NCBI GenBank assembly: GCA_022410635.1
Contig: JAJVDF010000257.1
Location: 418,256-482,255, forward strand
Source of the DNA: Tretioscincus oriximinensis
Taxonomy: Eukaryota; Chordata; Lepidosauria; Squamata; Gymnophthalmidae
Length of the DNA: 64,000 nt
Direction of reading: 5' to 3'
The position numbers were made by a program, and so were the translations under genes. Positions 22,081 to 33,741 of this stretch are shown in pieces (the stretch's first letter is position 1; each line of letters opens with the position of its first letter). Below the pieces are notes generated by a model. The model ran no database searches. It saw nothing but the letters and a program-made list of their open reading frames with translations, and had not been told where the DNA came from.

Positions 22081-24001
22081 ATCTAGCTTTTTCTGTACAT
22101 CCAGATAACTACTGGTATTTCAGCTGCTTTAGGGGCAAGAAGCATGAACTCTGCTTCTATGGTGACAGCCACATTAGTCAAATGACTTTTGCCTCATGCA
22201 GGTACCATCCTCCAAAATCTTTAATTATTTTTTTTAGTTTGTTTCAATCTATTCACATAAGTAGCATGGATAGAAATGTTTTAGCATCATGGCTCTTAGA
22301 TTGGGAAACATGCTGGTTACTCCTTTACTCTCAGCCTTAGAAACAACAAAGTCATGGAACTTCCATTATAAGATTTTGAGACTTTCAGTGGCGGAAGAGA
22401 TTACTCTGAAAGTTGGGCATTTTCTGTGTCTGTAAAGAGAAATTTGGTCTACTCAGCAGAAACAGAACTGCTAGCTGGTCTTTTTTCCTCCCTCACTCCA
22501 CAGCAGAAAAGCAGGAAGGTTAATGATCTGCCCCCAGAATATGGATAAGGTAACTTTCAGGTGATTTCTATGTCCTGGAATGGGTAGAGACCAGGCCCCT
22601 TTTCTTGCCAAGCACCAGTGGTGCTCAAGGGACGGCTTGTTCAAGCTGGATGTATGCAACCATAGATGAATAACATCTCTGTAGGACACTTATGGGAATG
22701 CCTTGTTTTTGGTATTATATTTCCTAAAAGCATTTTATCCAGTCAGCAGCCATAACGATTGCTCTTAAATGGAAAAAAAATTCCAGAGAGCATCTGTATT
22801 TTTCAGCAAACTAGTATTAAAAATACTATAAGCTAAGAGCTTATTCTGAAGTAGAATAACATACATTAGGGTCAGGCTGTGGTTAATGAATGTGTCTCTG
22901 TAACAGGTATATGCATTAACAGCTTGCCTTTAGCGAAAACCTCAGCAAATACTTCACAGTAAGTTTCTTTGCATGCATAACACGAAGCTTTTGCTTCAGC
23001 TTTAAGTTTTTGCCTAGCAATCCCCTTGGTAGCTTGTAAATATTAATGCAGTGCTAATTTTTTTGTTTTATGTGTTGTAGAAGCAATAATGTGCCCAGAA
23101 CTACCCATATTTCTTCTTTAAAGTACAGGTGTGATCGTGGTGAGACTCATTTACAGACCTGTGAGCTTCCCAGAAAGAAAACTTTCATGGAGGCCTTTTC
23201 CCACAGTGAATTATTAGTTGTCCATAACAATAAATGTTAGCACAAATACATTATGTGGATTTCGTGAAGAGAAGGAAACGGCAGTGGGGAAAAGGATGTA
23301 TGATATAATTTGAAAGATTCTGTTTGACAATGAATTGGTGGTTATAGTCACCACAGTTTTGACTGAAATGCATTTCTTCTGCTGTGAACTGGTAAAGCTT
23401 GGTTTAAATTAGTACCCAAGCTGAATATTCTATGCAATTCTGCTTTTCAGATTGAATATTTCAAATTGGACATATGGTGTAGCGATGAGCAGAGAACAAT
23501 GCTTTGTTGTTCCTTTGAGAATCAAGTAGAAATTGTTGATTTTGAGCTTGTGTTTATACTCTGCACAGAAGGATTTCTTATTTCAGAAAGCTGTCAGATA
23601 CTGTAAGTTAAAGAGGCATAAGGGATGGAGTAGATTCTGCATGTGCTCTCAAATTCAAGAAAGAATATTCCTGACATATAATAGGCAGAAGTCCACAAAA
23701 TGAAGGAAAAAAACCCCACCTGGATTTCAAGTAAAATCAAATTTAAGATTTGGCTTCCTGCCATCCTACCATTAGAAATGTGTGTGTGTGGGAAAGATAT
23801 AAGCCGCTTCTATAGTGCTTTTTCTCAGTGTGATGGAACTGCGCTGGGCCATCTTCGCTCTGGTAATACATTGGAAACAGAGACCATGCAAGCACAGATG
23901 GGGCATGCTGGGGGATTTCACACTGGTAAAATCACTGGATCTTCAGCATCAAGTGCCAATGACTGGTAAGATCAGTGCACAGTTTTAATACTGCTGCTGC
24001 A
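22081..24001. other. No recognised feature
   Basis: AT-rich sequence without a supported feature; small open frames lack motifs and splice context. Confidence 0.35.
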
Positions 24002-24294
24002 GGCACGAATAGCTCAGTCGCTAAGGAAACGGTCTCCCATCTGGGAGATGGGTTTCAAAGCCCTGTGTCAGACGTGGGGAGGGGTGAGCACCTTCCACTA
24101 GCCTGTAGCTCTAGCCAACCCAGGTATATGAAAGCATGAATTGCAGGAAATTGCAACTGACTGCAAGTAGATACATGGGAACCACCACAGCCTGGTGGGG
24201 AAAATAGAATGGAGGCCTTCAAGTGAAATACCCTTATAACTCGCTTTGAAAGGTGAGAAAAGTGGGGTATAAGAACCCAGTTCTTCTTCTTCTT
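24002..24294 (+). mobile_element. SINE-A, full length
   Basis: The tRNA-like head GGCACGAATAGCTCAGTCGC carries a pol III A box (TAGCTCAGTCGCTAAGG), and the B-box region is GGTTTCAAAGCCC. A unique body follows (CTTCCACTAGCCTGTAGCTC, then AATTGCAACTGACTGCAAGT), then a tail GTGGGGTATAAGAACCCAG with (TTC)n. The 3' part resembles L2-type LINE ends, which suggests L2 machinery mobilises it. Confidence 0.88.
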
Positions 24295-24597
24295 GTAAAT
24301 AGCAACATGATGATCGTTTGCAGTGCTATGAAGATGTGAGTCTGGATACACTCTAAGACACATCTAGTAGATGGAAGACTACTTGATAATTCTAGACTGG
24401 GATGTTAAGACGTGACATATCCCTAAAGAAATTAGAGGGCAGTATGCTGACCTAGTGGCAACAGTATCTGTGGGTTGTGTTTTCTCTAAGCTTTGTTGTT
24501 AATAACACTGGGAGAAGAAATCATTATTAAGAATAGAGGGGAAAGAGTCTGATAGGTTCCTTTCTCTTATCCTGCTGATTGAAGGCTGAGCACAATA

Positions 24598-24860
24598 CCG
24601 AGGCATTGTGGTACAGCGGTTAGCCCTGGTGTTTCAACAGAGATACTGGTGTTCAAAGCTCTGTGTATGCTAGATACTGGCTTCAGCTCTAGCCAACCCA
24701 GCTATTCTAAAGCAAGAAATTGCAATTAGATAAACGGGAACCATCAGAACATGGTGGGAAAGATAGAATGTAAGCCTTCGGGCGAAAAAGAGCTTGTAAG
24801 CCACTTTAAGTTCCTTCGGGTGAGAAAAGCAGAATATAAAAACCCAGTTCTTTTTCTTGT
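24598..24860 (+). mobile_element. SINE-A variant with a different tRNA-like head
   Basis: The body and tail (CTCTAGCCAACCCAGCTATT, then AAACCCAGTTCTTTTTC) are SINE-A. The head (GCATTGTGGTACAGCGGTTA, B-box-like GTGTTCAAAGCTC) is unlike the usual GGCACGGATAGCTCAG head, so this is a separate subfamily or a head swap. Confidence 0.7.
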
Positions 24861-24885
24861 AGAGTTCAGTTGCTCCATCAGTTAG

Positions 24886-25230
24886 AACATAAGAACATAA
24901 GAAGAGCCATACTGGATCAGGCCACAGCCCATCGAGTCCAGCATTCTGTGTCACACAAAGGCCCACCAGATGCACCTGGGCAGTCCGAACAGAGGAAAGC
25001 AAAATATGCTGCTCCTGTTCGTGACTCCCTGCAAATGGTATTTCAAAAGTCCTGCCTGTTGCTCCANCCCGGAGGCTACATCCAGGCAACTATCTTAGTA
25101 TCCATTTATACCCTTAGTGTCCATAAACCTGTCTAGTCCTGTCTTGAAACTATCCAAGCTGTTAGCTACCACTACCTCTTCAGGAAGTAAATTCCACAGG
25201 CCGATGGCCCTCTGGGTGAAAAAATACTTG
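24886..25230 (-). mobile_element. CR1 3' end
   Basis: Minus-strand 3'UTR with ATAAGAACATAAGAAGAGCC at the end, plus the last ORF codons (LWNLLPEEV-type region). It breaks off at AAAAAATACTTG near 25230. Same subfamily as 15609-17771. Confidence 0.88.
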
Positions 25231-26210
25231 TTCAATTTTGTCTTAGATCAGCATCCAGGTATTCCAGCATCACTGTTTATAACTGGAGTGTCAAAAGTCA
25301 AGTTAATAAGCAGATCAGCTGTCATTTTGCATCCTCCTCTTCAGTCCTAGTTCTTTGTATATATTTCACCCAACTGGGCTGACCTAAGTCTAAATACATT
25401 CATGATGACAAAGTTTACAACAAGACCTTGTTAAGCGAAACCCTTGAAGCAGTGCCCTATGTCTGAACTTTACATCATCATGATTTCCATTGGCTGAGTC
25501 TCTTGTATCCATGTGGAATTATCCACTGGCTCAGCACAAGGTTTCTCACTTAGTCTTCGTTGCCCATGTAATTGGCAATGGGCAGAAAGCAACTTGTGTG
25601 TGGAGCAAAAAGCTCGTTCTTTGGAGTGCTGCTTTCTGGCAAACCTTTCACACCGATCTTGTGTTGGCTTTCCAGTCACTGGGAATTTTTGAGGAGAAGA
25701 GTTGGAGAGAAATGTTTACACAGGTTAACTTTTTAAAAATTTCCTGCTTAGTTTGATTACTGCTGTGCAGAGGTTAGCTGCAGGCTGTTGAGCCTCTGAG
25801 GGTTGTGAAAGGGATGTAACAACAAGAACAACAGCTGCCTGCCTGATCTGGAAATCACAAATAGTAACTTGTTTGTCACTTCCNAGTTCCCTGGTGATTG
25901 TCTTTTTTGACAGGCTCACTGTGTGTGTTTGTGATATCTGGCGAGACAATAACTTGGATTTGGAGTGGAACCAATTGAGCTTTGCTTCTGACTATCCTTT
26001 CTGTGTCCAAGGGATTTTTGAGGAAGTTTGACCTTGGATCCTCAGTATTTACATCATACTACAATATACAGCACTTCACTGTTTCGGAGAAGCCAGTGTC
26101 ATGCTATGAATGACAAACCCTGGACAATGCTCCAATTTTATGTAAAAAATCCTTATAAATCATGTTGCTTTAATTATGTTTTGTTGTTGCTTGTATCACT
26201 GATAAATCGG
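25231..26210. other. No recognised feature
   Basis: AT-rich sequence, no supported feature. Confidence 0.35.
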
Positions 26211-26585
26211 TTATTTTATATCAAAGTTAAGGAGAATATTTAAAATCCAGTGAACATCAGATGTATGCATGGATGGAAATTTTCCCAGGATGACTATCCT
26301 GAATGTTCCAAAATAGGTTGTTGGCTTTTTAAACTCTGAATTCATTTGTGATGTATTCATTGTGAACTTCACTTTGATTAATTCAAACTTCCTGAAGATG
26401 GGGGATGGTTTGAAAAGATTTTCCTCATCCACCTCTGTGTTTCTAAAGAGAGGCTGCAGGTAAACATGAGTGTCAGGTCCCTGTTCATTAAAATTTAAGC
26501 CAACATTCATCAACACTCTGTACTCCTCTACTGTATGTTCCATTTTCAGCTGCTCTTGCAGCTGGGAGAGAGCAGAGCCTCCCAC
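26211..26585 (-). other. Unrecognised open frame, 124 codons
   Basis: The frame starts at a GTG and has protein-like charged composition (for example LQEQLKMEHTVEEYRVLM and NTEVDEENLFKPSP). I do not recognise the family. No splice-bounded structure, polyA tail or upstream promoter is evident. It could be an old retrocopy, an unrecognised transposon protein remnant or chance. Confidence 0.2.
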
Positions 26586-26605
26586 GACTTATGATATAAC
26601 ATCAT

Positions 26606-26873
26606 TGAGAGCCAGTTTGGTGTAGTGGTTGAGTGTTGGACTCGTACCTTGTAGTCTCCCAGTTTGATTCCCCACTCCTCCACGAAAGCCAGTTGGGTGA
26701 CCTTGGGCCAGTCACAGTTCTTTGAACTCTCTCAGCCCCACCTACTCCACAGGGTGTCTGTTGTGGAGAAAGCAACAAAAGCTATGGGCGTCACCCTATG
26801 GTTGGCCGCCCTCAGACCTTCAGGTATAGAGCGGGATACAAGTACAAATAAATAAATAAATAAATAAAATAAA
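26606..26873 (+). mobile_element. SINE-B, full length
   Basis: The tRNA-like head GAGAGCCAGTTTGGTGTAGT includes an A box (TGGTGTAGTGGTTGAGTG) and the B-box region AGTTTGATTCC. A core-like middle follows (GACCTTGGGCCAGTCACAGT, then CTCTCTCAGCCCCACCTACT). The 3' end is GAGCGGGATACAAGTACAAA with (TAAA)n. The 3' end matches L2-type LINE tails in this window. Confidence 0.88.
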
Positions 26874-27499
26874 TCATACAACTCATGGAGTTTTCACCTG
26901 GAACAGAGGTCTTCTTCCTTATAAAGGATTGGCAGAATCCAGCAAACTGCCAGATCATGGGCAATCGTGTGCTTGTATTGCATATAGAGATGATCTGGAT
27001 CTCTCCACCACACCTGAGAGACCTTGATACCTGTTGTGAGTGTGGTATTGCAGGCAGGTTTGACTCTGCAAAGAGTAGATGACAGATAAAGAATTTAGTT
27101 GCCTGAAGCTAAATAACAACTCGGACAAAAGAACTCTGGTGAAAGCATGGTTTACTTCAGGAAAAGAAAGTAGGAAGTGAACCAAGATTTCTGGTGGCAA
27201 GCTCTTTTAAAGCCTCCCTTTTAGGCGGGATTACAAGTGGTCAGCTGAAACAAAAATCCCCCAGGCTTCTTTGGTCTTGATGATGAGCTCCTGTCAATTT
27301 TCTCTCTTTGCTGTTTTGATAACAACTTCCTTTATTTTGATGGAGAAGAAAGATAATCTTGTCTTTTTCTTGTCATGTGCTGGATTCCACCATTTAAAGT
27401 CACTTTCTTGGCATGCCCTCAGGGCTTGAAGAAAAGAAGGATTAGTTACCATGGAGACAAAATGGTTGGAAAGGAATGAAGGTGGTAATATGAACAAAC
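26874..27499. other. No recognised feature
   Basis: No supported exon or repeat. Confidence 0.35.
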
Positions 27500-27709
27500 T
27501 ACCCAGGTGAAATTGGTGGGCCTCTGTGGGAGACAGTATGTTGGACTAGATGGGCTCCATCCTGAATCAGCATGGCTCTTCTTGTGTTCTTATGTTCTTA
27601 ATGCTTCTAAAAGGCTAGGCAGATATTCAGGATGGGCTCCATCCTGAATCAGCATGGCTTTTCTTGTGTTCTTATGTTCTTAATGCTTCTAAAAGGCTAG
27701 GCAGATATT
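27500..27709 (+). mobile_element. CR1 3' end with 82-bp tandem duplication
   Basis: The CR1 3'UTR end (GGTGGGCCTCTGTGGGAGAC, then GCATGGCTCTTCTTGTGTTC) is followed by about 40 bp of flank. The whole block from GATGGGCTCC (27549) is repeated at 27631 with an exact 82-base period and only two or three differences. The duplication thus includes both element tail and host flank, so it arose after insertion. Confidence 0.85.
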
Positions 27710-29737
27710 TAAACTGAGGTTTAATAACTTTTTGCAGCAGCTTTAGCAAAAAAGGGCCTTTGGCTAAAGCAGAGAAAATATTTAGTGTTGTATAAATGCA
27801 GCAATTGCATGCCCAGTCCCTCTTACCTGCATGACCAGAGGGAAAGAAAACATAAAGAAGGACAGAGAGAGAGCATTGGTTTTAAGCATTAAGAGGAAAT
27901 CACACTAACTTCTTCCTGCTCTCTCCAAGGCAGAGCCATGGGCACATGGGAATGGAAGTCCCCTTCTCTCTTGACATTTCCAATTGATCAAACTGAAATT
28001 CATTTTGTAGCTCTTATCTCTTTCTCTCTTTCTGAGTGGGTGTATGGGCAGAAAGCAGCATCTCTTGGGGCCCTCAGGGCAGACGGTTACACCCCTGCAC
28101 ACTCTTACAGTAAACATGCTCTGCATTTATTGCCCTGTAGTGGTAATTTTAGACAGCATTACCAAAGCATTTCCGTATTCAGATCTGCTCCCCTCCAACT
28201 CACCTAACAGCTCTAACTCACCAACTCACCAGTTCTGGGAAAGGTGATTTCTTTTCCTCTTGGGATGTTTCTTTGTATGTGGGCACACGCTAAAGGCACA
28301 TCCCTGCAGCTCCCAGTGGGCTAAAATGCTCTAAAATGGTAGTCGGCACTTGTGGGGATTGGTTAAGCTGGGTGAGCTCTTGCTCAGGGTAGGATTAGAC
28401 TCCTCACATTGTCTAATGAACTCTCTTAGATCTTTTAGACACTCATATTGATCAATCACCTTCTTGTTGGCTCCTGGATGTCCTCAGTTATATAGATAGT
28501 TTAAAAAAATCCTGGGTGCAACTTTATGCATATTATGCTTCCTACATGCAGAACTTTGTTTTCTGTGTTGTTATGTGCGAAAAACAGGTGTTGTGGTTTA
28601 ATCCAGGNTGCTGTTTTAGAATTCTTTGAAGCATCCTTCCCAATATGTTTTTTCGCACAGAAATATTATGTGGATTCAATAATTTGAGTCAAGGTACCTG
28701 ACCTTTAGATAAAAGATCTTATTCATTGTCCGGTACTCTAACTGCAGCATAGCTGGTGGTCTGTACAGATGTTCTTCTGTTGTTGTTGCACATCCACTTA
28801 ATGGTTTCCTACAGATGTTCCCATAAACATATGTATCTTTTTTCCATCTTCACTTATGACACCCAAGACCTTTATTTTAAACACTTTTAACTTTTGGTGA
28901 GAGCTTTAATTTCAAGCGGCAAACACAATGAAAGCGCTCCTGCAATTGCAATGCTGGTTTCCTTACCTTTCTATTTAGAATGTGGATGATATGTGTAGGC
29001 ACTTACTTCCCTCCTCAATTATATACTCCGGACCACAAAACAACTGTGTCTGCAGATGTTTTATATGTTTCTTTCTACTCTTGTGTTCCATTTCCTTTTG
29101 TGGTTTTCATTCTCACAGTGCCTTATTCATGAGACTCTTCCTTTCCTGTCAAGACCATATGGCACTTGTCCTAGACATAGTCCTCTGACAAATGTGATGA
29201 TGGTCATCCCAGATGGGATCAAGAACTTTGTTTCCTAATTCTTGTTGATCCTGTTGCTTGTTGTGGGAACTCCTTAAGAACTAGGTCATTGGGGACACAG
29301 GTTACTATTATCATGGCCCGTTCTGCACCAGGTCTTATTTCAGGTTATTTCCTGAAACAGGGGCCTTCCAACTTTCCTTTTAAAAACCAATTCACAATTT
29401 CATTTCTAAAGTACTAGGGCCTTTGTTTTATTTTTCTTGATGGAGAGTATTTTCTGGAAACAAGTTTTGTTATTTCAGAAAGAAAGAGAGAGGTGAATGT
29501 CTTAGCTTTTGATCCATGCTTTCATGGCAGGACTGCTGCTAGTAATTGTTTCATTTGGTGATTAGATTGTTTTGTCTTTCCTTAATAAAAGGGAAGAGGC
29601 TAGGGGAATTGGTTTAGCTTTTGGCATTTCCTCTTAACCACCAAGAAAAACAGCTTTCCTCATTTATAAAGACTTGATGAGCCACCCTTTGATTATTTCT
29701 GTTCAACGAACAGGACAAGCTCAGCCTTTAAGAGAAT
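27710..29737. other. No recognised feature
   Basis: About 2 kb without a supported gene or repeat. Confidence 0.35.
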
Positions 29738-29899
29738 GACTCTTATCTGGTAGTCTCCCAGTTCAATTCCACATTCCTCTCTGAAGCCAGCTGGATGACC
29801 TTGCACAGTCACAGTTCTTTAGAACTCTCTCAGCTCTGCCTATGTTGTGCAAAAAGCAATAAAAGCTGTGTGAGCTGGCTTTTGGTGAAATAAAAAAAC
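29738..29899 (+). mobile_element. SINE-B fragment
   Basis: CTGGTAGTCTCCCAGTTCAA, then GATGACCTTGCACAGTCACA and CTCTCTCAGCTCTGCCTATG: the B-box region and core of SINE-B. The A box and the L2-like tail are missing. Confidence 0.75.
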
Positions 29900-30464
29900 C
29901 CCAAACATTAGTAGTAGTAGTTGTAGTGGAAGAAGATGGCCATTACAAAACCCATGAATGGAACGGACTTCTAACTGCTCCTCCTGTTGCTCTGCCTTCG
30001 CATTGGTCCAGGTGGTCAACACTGGTCTTACCGTTGGCAAGGCTGCCTATCAGGGCCAGGTGAGTTCCGAACACAATGTCTCTCGGGGGTGTTATGTCAG
30101 TCCCATCTGGGCTAGTGATGTGCCATGCATTCTGCTGCTATGCAGCAGAACATTATAGGTGCTGTCATCTCTTTGAGGTTGGTAATCGTGGGTGCTGACA
30201 TTTTTTTGAGGTTGTCACGTATTTCCAGTCAAGACCGGAAGCTCAATCACTGGTATCTTTTTAATATATAGTAGATTATTGCTGTTGTTATTGCCGAATC
30301 CTTGTTCCTGCTCTCTCTTGCTTCAAATGAAGTGGGTTTACAAATAAGTAAACTCCTTTAAAGTCACATGACTATCCACAGTTGTATCTGATTCAATGTT
30401 ATATCTGATTCAAAGGAACAAACAATCATACAGTAAGCAAACAATGGCGTCAAAGAATCACACA
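29900..30464. other. No recognised feature
   Basis: Contains a good-looking CAG|GTGAGT donor near 30060 but no partner acceptor with a protein-like frame. Confidence 0.35.
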
Positions 30465-30838
30465 GTTGTATGACCTCTAGGGACATCAGATTCAGCCCCC
30501 TGCTCATTGCAGGAATCACTAAACTATTCCAGACAGATGGCTTCCCAGACTCTGTTTGAAGACTTCCATTGAAGTAGAACTCACCACTTTCATTGGCAAC
30601 CTATTCTGCTGGTTTATTGCCAGAAAGTTTTTTTAAAAACTATTTTTTTTTAAATCTATTCCCTTGCAATTTCATTCCACTGCTTCTGGTCCTTCTTTGT
30701 GTAAATGAGCTGTTCCCTCTGCATTGTGATAGCCATTCAGATATTTCTAGATAGCTATCATGTCTCCTCTCAATTTTCTCTCATGCAGGCTAAACATTCC
30801 TTAATTCTTTAACTATTCCTCTTAGAATCTGAAAATCT
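30465..30838 (-). mobile_element. Old CR1 copy (bird/turtle-like 3' region)
   Basis: The 3' end reads, on the minus strand, GAGGTCATACAACTGTGTGA and TTCTTTG, the CR1-type terminus with an 8-base tail. Upstream blocks (TTCCATTGAAGTAGAACTCA; ATAGCTATCATGTCTCCTCT; TTCTCTCATGCAGGCTAAAC on the + strand) match the classic CR1 ORF end and 3'UTR. More diverged than the TTATGTTC-tailed copies. Confidence 0.75.
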
Positions 30839-30916
30839 AGCAAGGAGTTTTTGTAGCACTTCAGCAACCAAGAAGAAAAAGGTAAGCAGATGAGCTTTTG
30901 TAGACAAATCTACTTC
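30839..30916. mobile_element. Penelope-like terminal unit, single arm
   Basis: TCTAGCAAGGAGTTTTTGTA, GCACTTCAGCAACC, AAGAAAAAGGTAAGCAGATG and TTTTGTAGACAAATCTACTT follow the terminal-unit consensus of 51324-51478. It abuts the CR1 copy. Confidence 0.65.
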
Positions 30917-32384
30917 TGGTGTCACCTACTATGTACCAGGACCCCCTTGGGAGATTTTCTGGTCCCAGACCAACAGACCCAGATTATTGCTTTGAAATCT
31001 TATGACCTAGTTTGCATGCCACTCACCATTTTGGTATCAATGTCTTTTTTAAATTGGGGTGCTTAGAACTGGATACAGTACTCTGGATGAGGTCTGATCA
31101 AAATAAAATAGAGAAAGATAATTACTTCTCATTCTCTTGACTCTATGCATCTTACTCTCTTTTTGTATTTTTAAAAATTGTTCTTCAAATGTTTGGAGGA
31201 GAACCTTTTATTCCATCTTATTCTACCTTTATCCTTCTTTTCCTTCCCTTTCTACTCTGTGTCATGTTCATAAGTCCTTTGGAAGTGCTTACAAGACAAG
31301 GCAGCCAACCAACATTACCATGTATTATCTGTGCATACCATTCTGCTTGTCATTTTGCCGGCTGGAGATCAGTACCTGAGTGAATACAGCTGACTAAAGT
31401 TTGAGCAAAGAAATTAAAGACTGATGATGATGAGAAGGGGCAGACAGATAGAGAACTCTGCCAAGCTTCTGACAGTGCTATAAATCAAGTGTAGCTGGTT
31501 TCCAAATATTGGGATGGAATGTGTACACAACTGGTAATCAGGCTTCATTTCTAAGGCAAAACAGCTATAGCCACAACCATGTTGGATGGATTCACATTCA
31601 CCAATAGATGTTATAGCTATATGATATTCAAAGAATTTTGTAATAGACCAGTTTTCTTTAACTTGACAATATCAGTTCAAATCTTTCCTCTTTTTAAAAA
31701 AATCAGAAACTTGTGACTTATGAATATACTTGTCATTTTTTGTTCTGTTTCATATTATACAATACATAATTATAGTAATTTCCAGATTTCTCACCATGAA
31801 TGCATAGCTTCATCTTGTCTTTTCCATGAAAGTATTTCAGTTGTGAAATTTCAAAATGCAAGGAAATTATTTTTATTTAAAAGAAGAACACTTATTAATT
31901 TAAATATTACCTGCTGTTTGTGACATCAGCCTTGGCATAGTGATAATATCCCAACGACACATGAGAGCAGGCAGGGATAGCTATTCCATGGAACTCTATG
32001 GCTATGATTAGCATAACCTTTTTTCATGTGTATTAGGACACTGAATAGCAGCCAGTGGGTATTACGAGGAAGAGATTTTAGTCCACTGAACTTCTGTTAA
32101 ACCTGCTCCCCTTTTTTTCCCCATTTATGAGGCAACCCGTGGTTTCTCTCCTTTAAAATCTTACGGGCTTTGAAAAAGTGTTGCAAGTTAAGGAAGCACA
32201 AGAAGCAGCCAGAATTATGAGAGTCCCTTTTCTGGAGTCACGATCCAGGAAGTGGAAAAATGCCGTGGGGAAAAGTACAGCTGATGGATTCCGCCACAGC
32301 AACTCAGCTTTAAAAATCCTTAGAAGTTTTTTGTTCTATTTAAGAAAAGACCCAAGTGCCCCACAGACATAGATGAAAGGTGCC
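30917..32384. other. No recognised feature
   Basis: AT-rich sequence; no supported feature. Confidence 0.35.
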
Positions 32385-32674
32385 ATTCAGCCGAGGAGAC
32401 AGTCTCTCATCTGGGAGATCAGGTTTCGAAGCCCTGTGTCAGACGTGGGAAGGGGTGAGCAACTTCCACTAGCCTGTAGCTCTAGCAAACCCAGCTATTT
32501 GAAAGCCAGAATTGCAAAAAATTACAACTGACTGCAACTTGACAAATGGGAAACCACCACAGGCTGGTGGGGAAGATAGAATATAAGCCTTTGGGCGAAA
32601 AATAGCCTTGTAACCCACAAGCCTCTTTGGGGAGAAAAGTGAGGTATAAAAACCCAGTCCTTATTATTATTATT
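32385..32674 (+). mobile_element. SINE-A, slightly head-truncated
   Basis: GTCTCTCATCTGGGAGATCA, GGTTTCGAAGCCCTG (B box), CTTCCACTAGCCTGTAGCTC and AGGTATAAAAACCCAG with a (TTA)n instead of (TTC)n tail. The A-box half of the head is degraded. Confidence 0.85.
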
Positions 32675-32904
32675 CCTAATCAATGAATGTTTACTTGTGG
32701 TTGTAGTCCAAGCTTTCCAAATCTGACGCATAATGTTTCTTAAAACCTCTTATTCTGGACCCATCCAGACAAGCTTCTTACTTACATTAGTTCCTTTAAT
32801 TCCAAAATGACCTAATTCCATTTCCATACTCCCGTACCTATAATATTCTGCATTGTTGCAGTGGGAAGCTGTCATATCAATCAGAAAACAATATTCCGAT
32901 CAAT

Positions 32905-33090
32905 TTATTCATATATTTATTTATACTTATACCCCGCCCTATACCTGAAAGTCTCAGGACAGCCAACATTAACAATAACAGTACAAAATTGACATATTAA
33001 AACCAGTATCAAAACAGAATCTGAGTGGGAAGAAAAATGGCCAAAGGCCAGGTCAAAGATCTTCTAAAAGAATACAACAATGGTGACTGA
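32905..33090 (-). mobile_element. L2-clade LINE 3' end
   Basis: TTTATTTATACTTATACCCC, GCCCTATACCTGAAAGTCTC and AGGACAGCCAACATTAACAA: the reverse complement of the L2-type 3' terminus, continuing into 3'UTR (GGCCAAAGGCCAGGTCAAAG). Confidence 0.7.
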
Positions 33091-33574
33091 TATTACACAT
33101 CTAGGAACTTCTTAGCATGTTGTGCATGCGATCTCCTGATTGCTTCTCTTCTTCCACCCACGTCTGAGCTCCAGGGCCATAAACAGAGTACGTGTCTTAC
33201 CTCGAATCTTGCTGGAGTTCTCACTTGCTTTTGCTTACTCCTGCAAGAACTGCCACATGGAGCCTTTTTAACATGGACAGGGAAGGGTCCACTATGAAAT
33301 CAACATATATTAGCTAGAAAATCTAAGAAGAGGTTTTTAACAAGTGCATTGCTGAAACTGTATGAGAACGTGAGGCAGATCCTTTCTGATGTAACTACCA
33401 TAGTGTAAGAAATATCTTGTTTGAATGGAGAATATGTATTAAATATTTTTCTTCTGCAGATGATTCAGATAAGAGTTTGCTGCAGCAAAATCTAAACCAT
33501 TTCTCCTCTTCCGATATCATACATTCTGAACTGAAAAAAAATGCTTTAAATTACAAAACAAAGTCTGTGCAATT
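33091..33574. other. No recognised feature
   Basis: No supported feature. Confidence 0.35.
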
Positions 33575-33582
33575 GTGGAGCT

Positions 33583-33733
33583 TAGGCTGACCAGATGACC
33601 CCTTTTGAGGGGGTTGAAAACCTGATTTTGGGGTGCCTTCTTTTTTTTTGAAAAAAAATTCCTCAGAAAATACTGGGAGGCACCCAAAAGCCAGGTTTTC
33701 AACCCCCCCAAACGGGGTCATCTGGCCAGCCTA
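33583..33733. mobile_element. 151-bp hAT MITE
   Basis: Terminal inverted repeats TAGGCTGACCAGATGACCCC and, inverted, TAGGCTGGCCAGATGACCCC differ at one base. The inner arms (GGTTGAAAACCTG against CAGGTTTTCAACC) also pair, so almost the whole element is one hairpin. An exact 8-bp duplication, GTGGAGCT (33575-33582 and 33734-33741), flanks it. Confidence 0.92.
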
Positions 33734-33741
33734 GTGGAGCT

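Noticed and set aside
24002..24080. tRNA gene
   Set aside because: A and B boxes are present, but no cloverleaf closes and the sequence continues into the SINE body; the same applies to the heads at 26606 and 58022.
26211..26585. Possible G-protein gamma subunit pseudogene
   Set aside because: A short EQLKME resemblance at the N-terminus only; the rest and the C-terminal motif do not match.
29930..30062. Possible exon ending at a CAG|GTGAGT donor
   Set aside because: No acceptor with a compatible open frame and no resemblance to BMPER or another protein.
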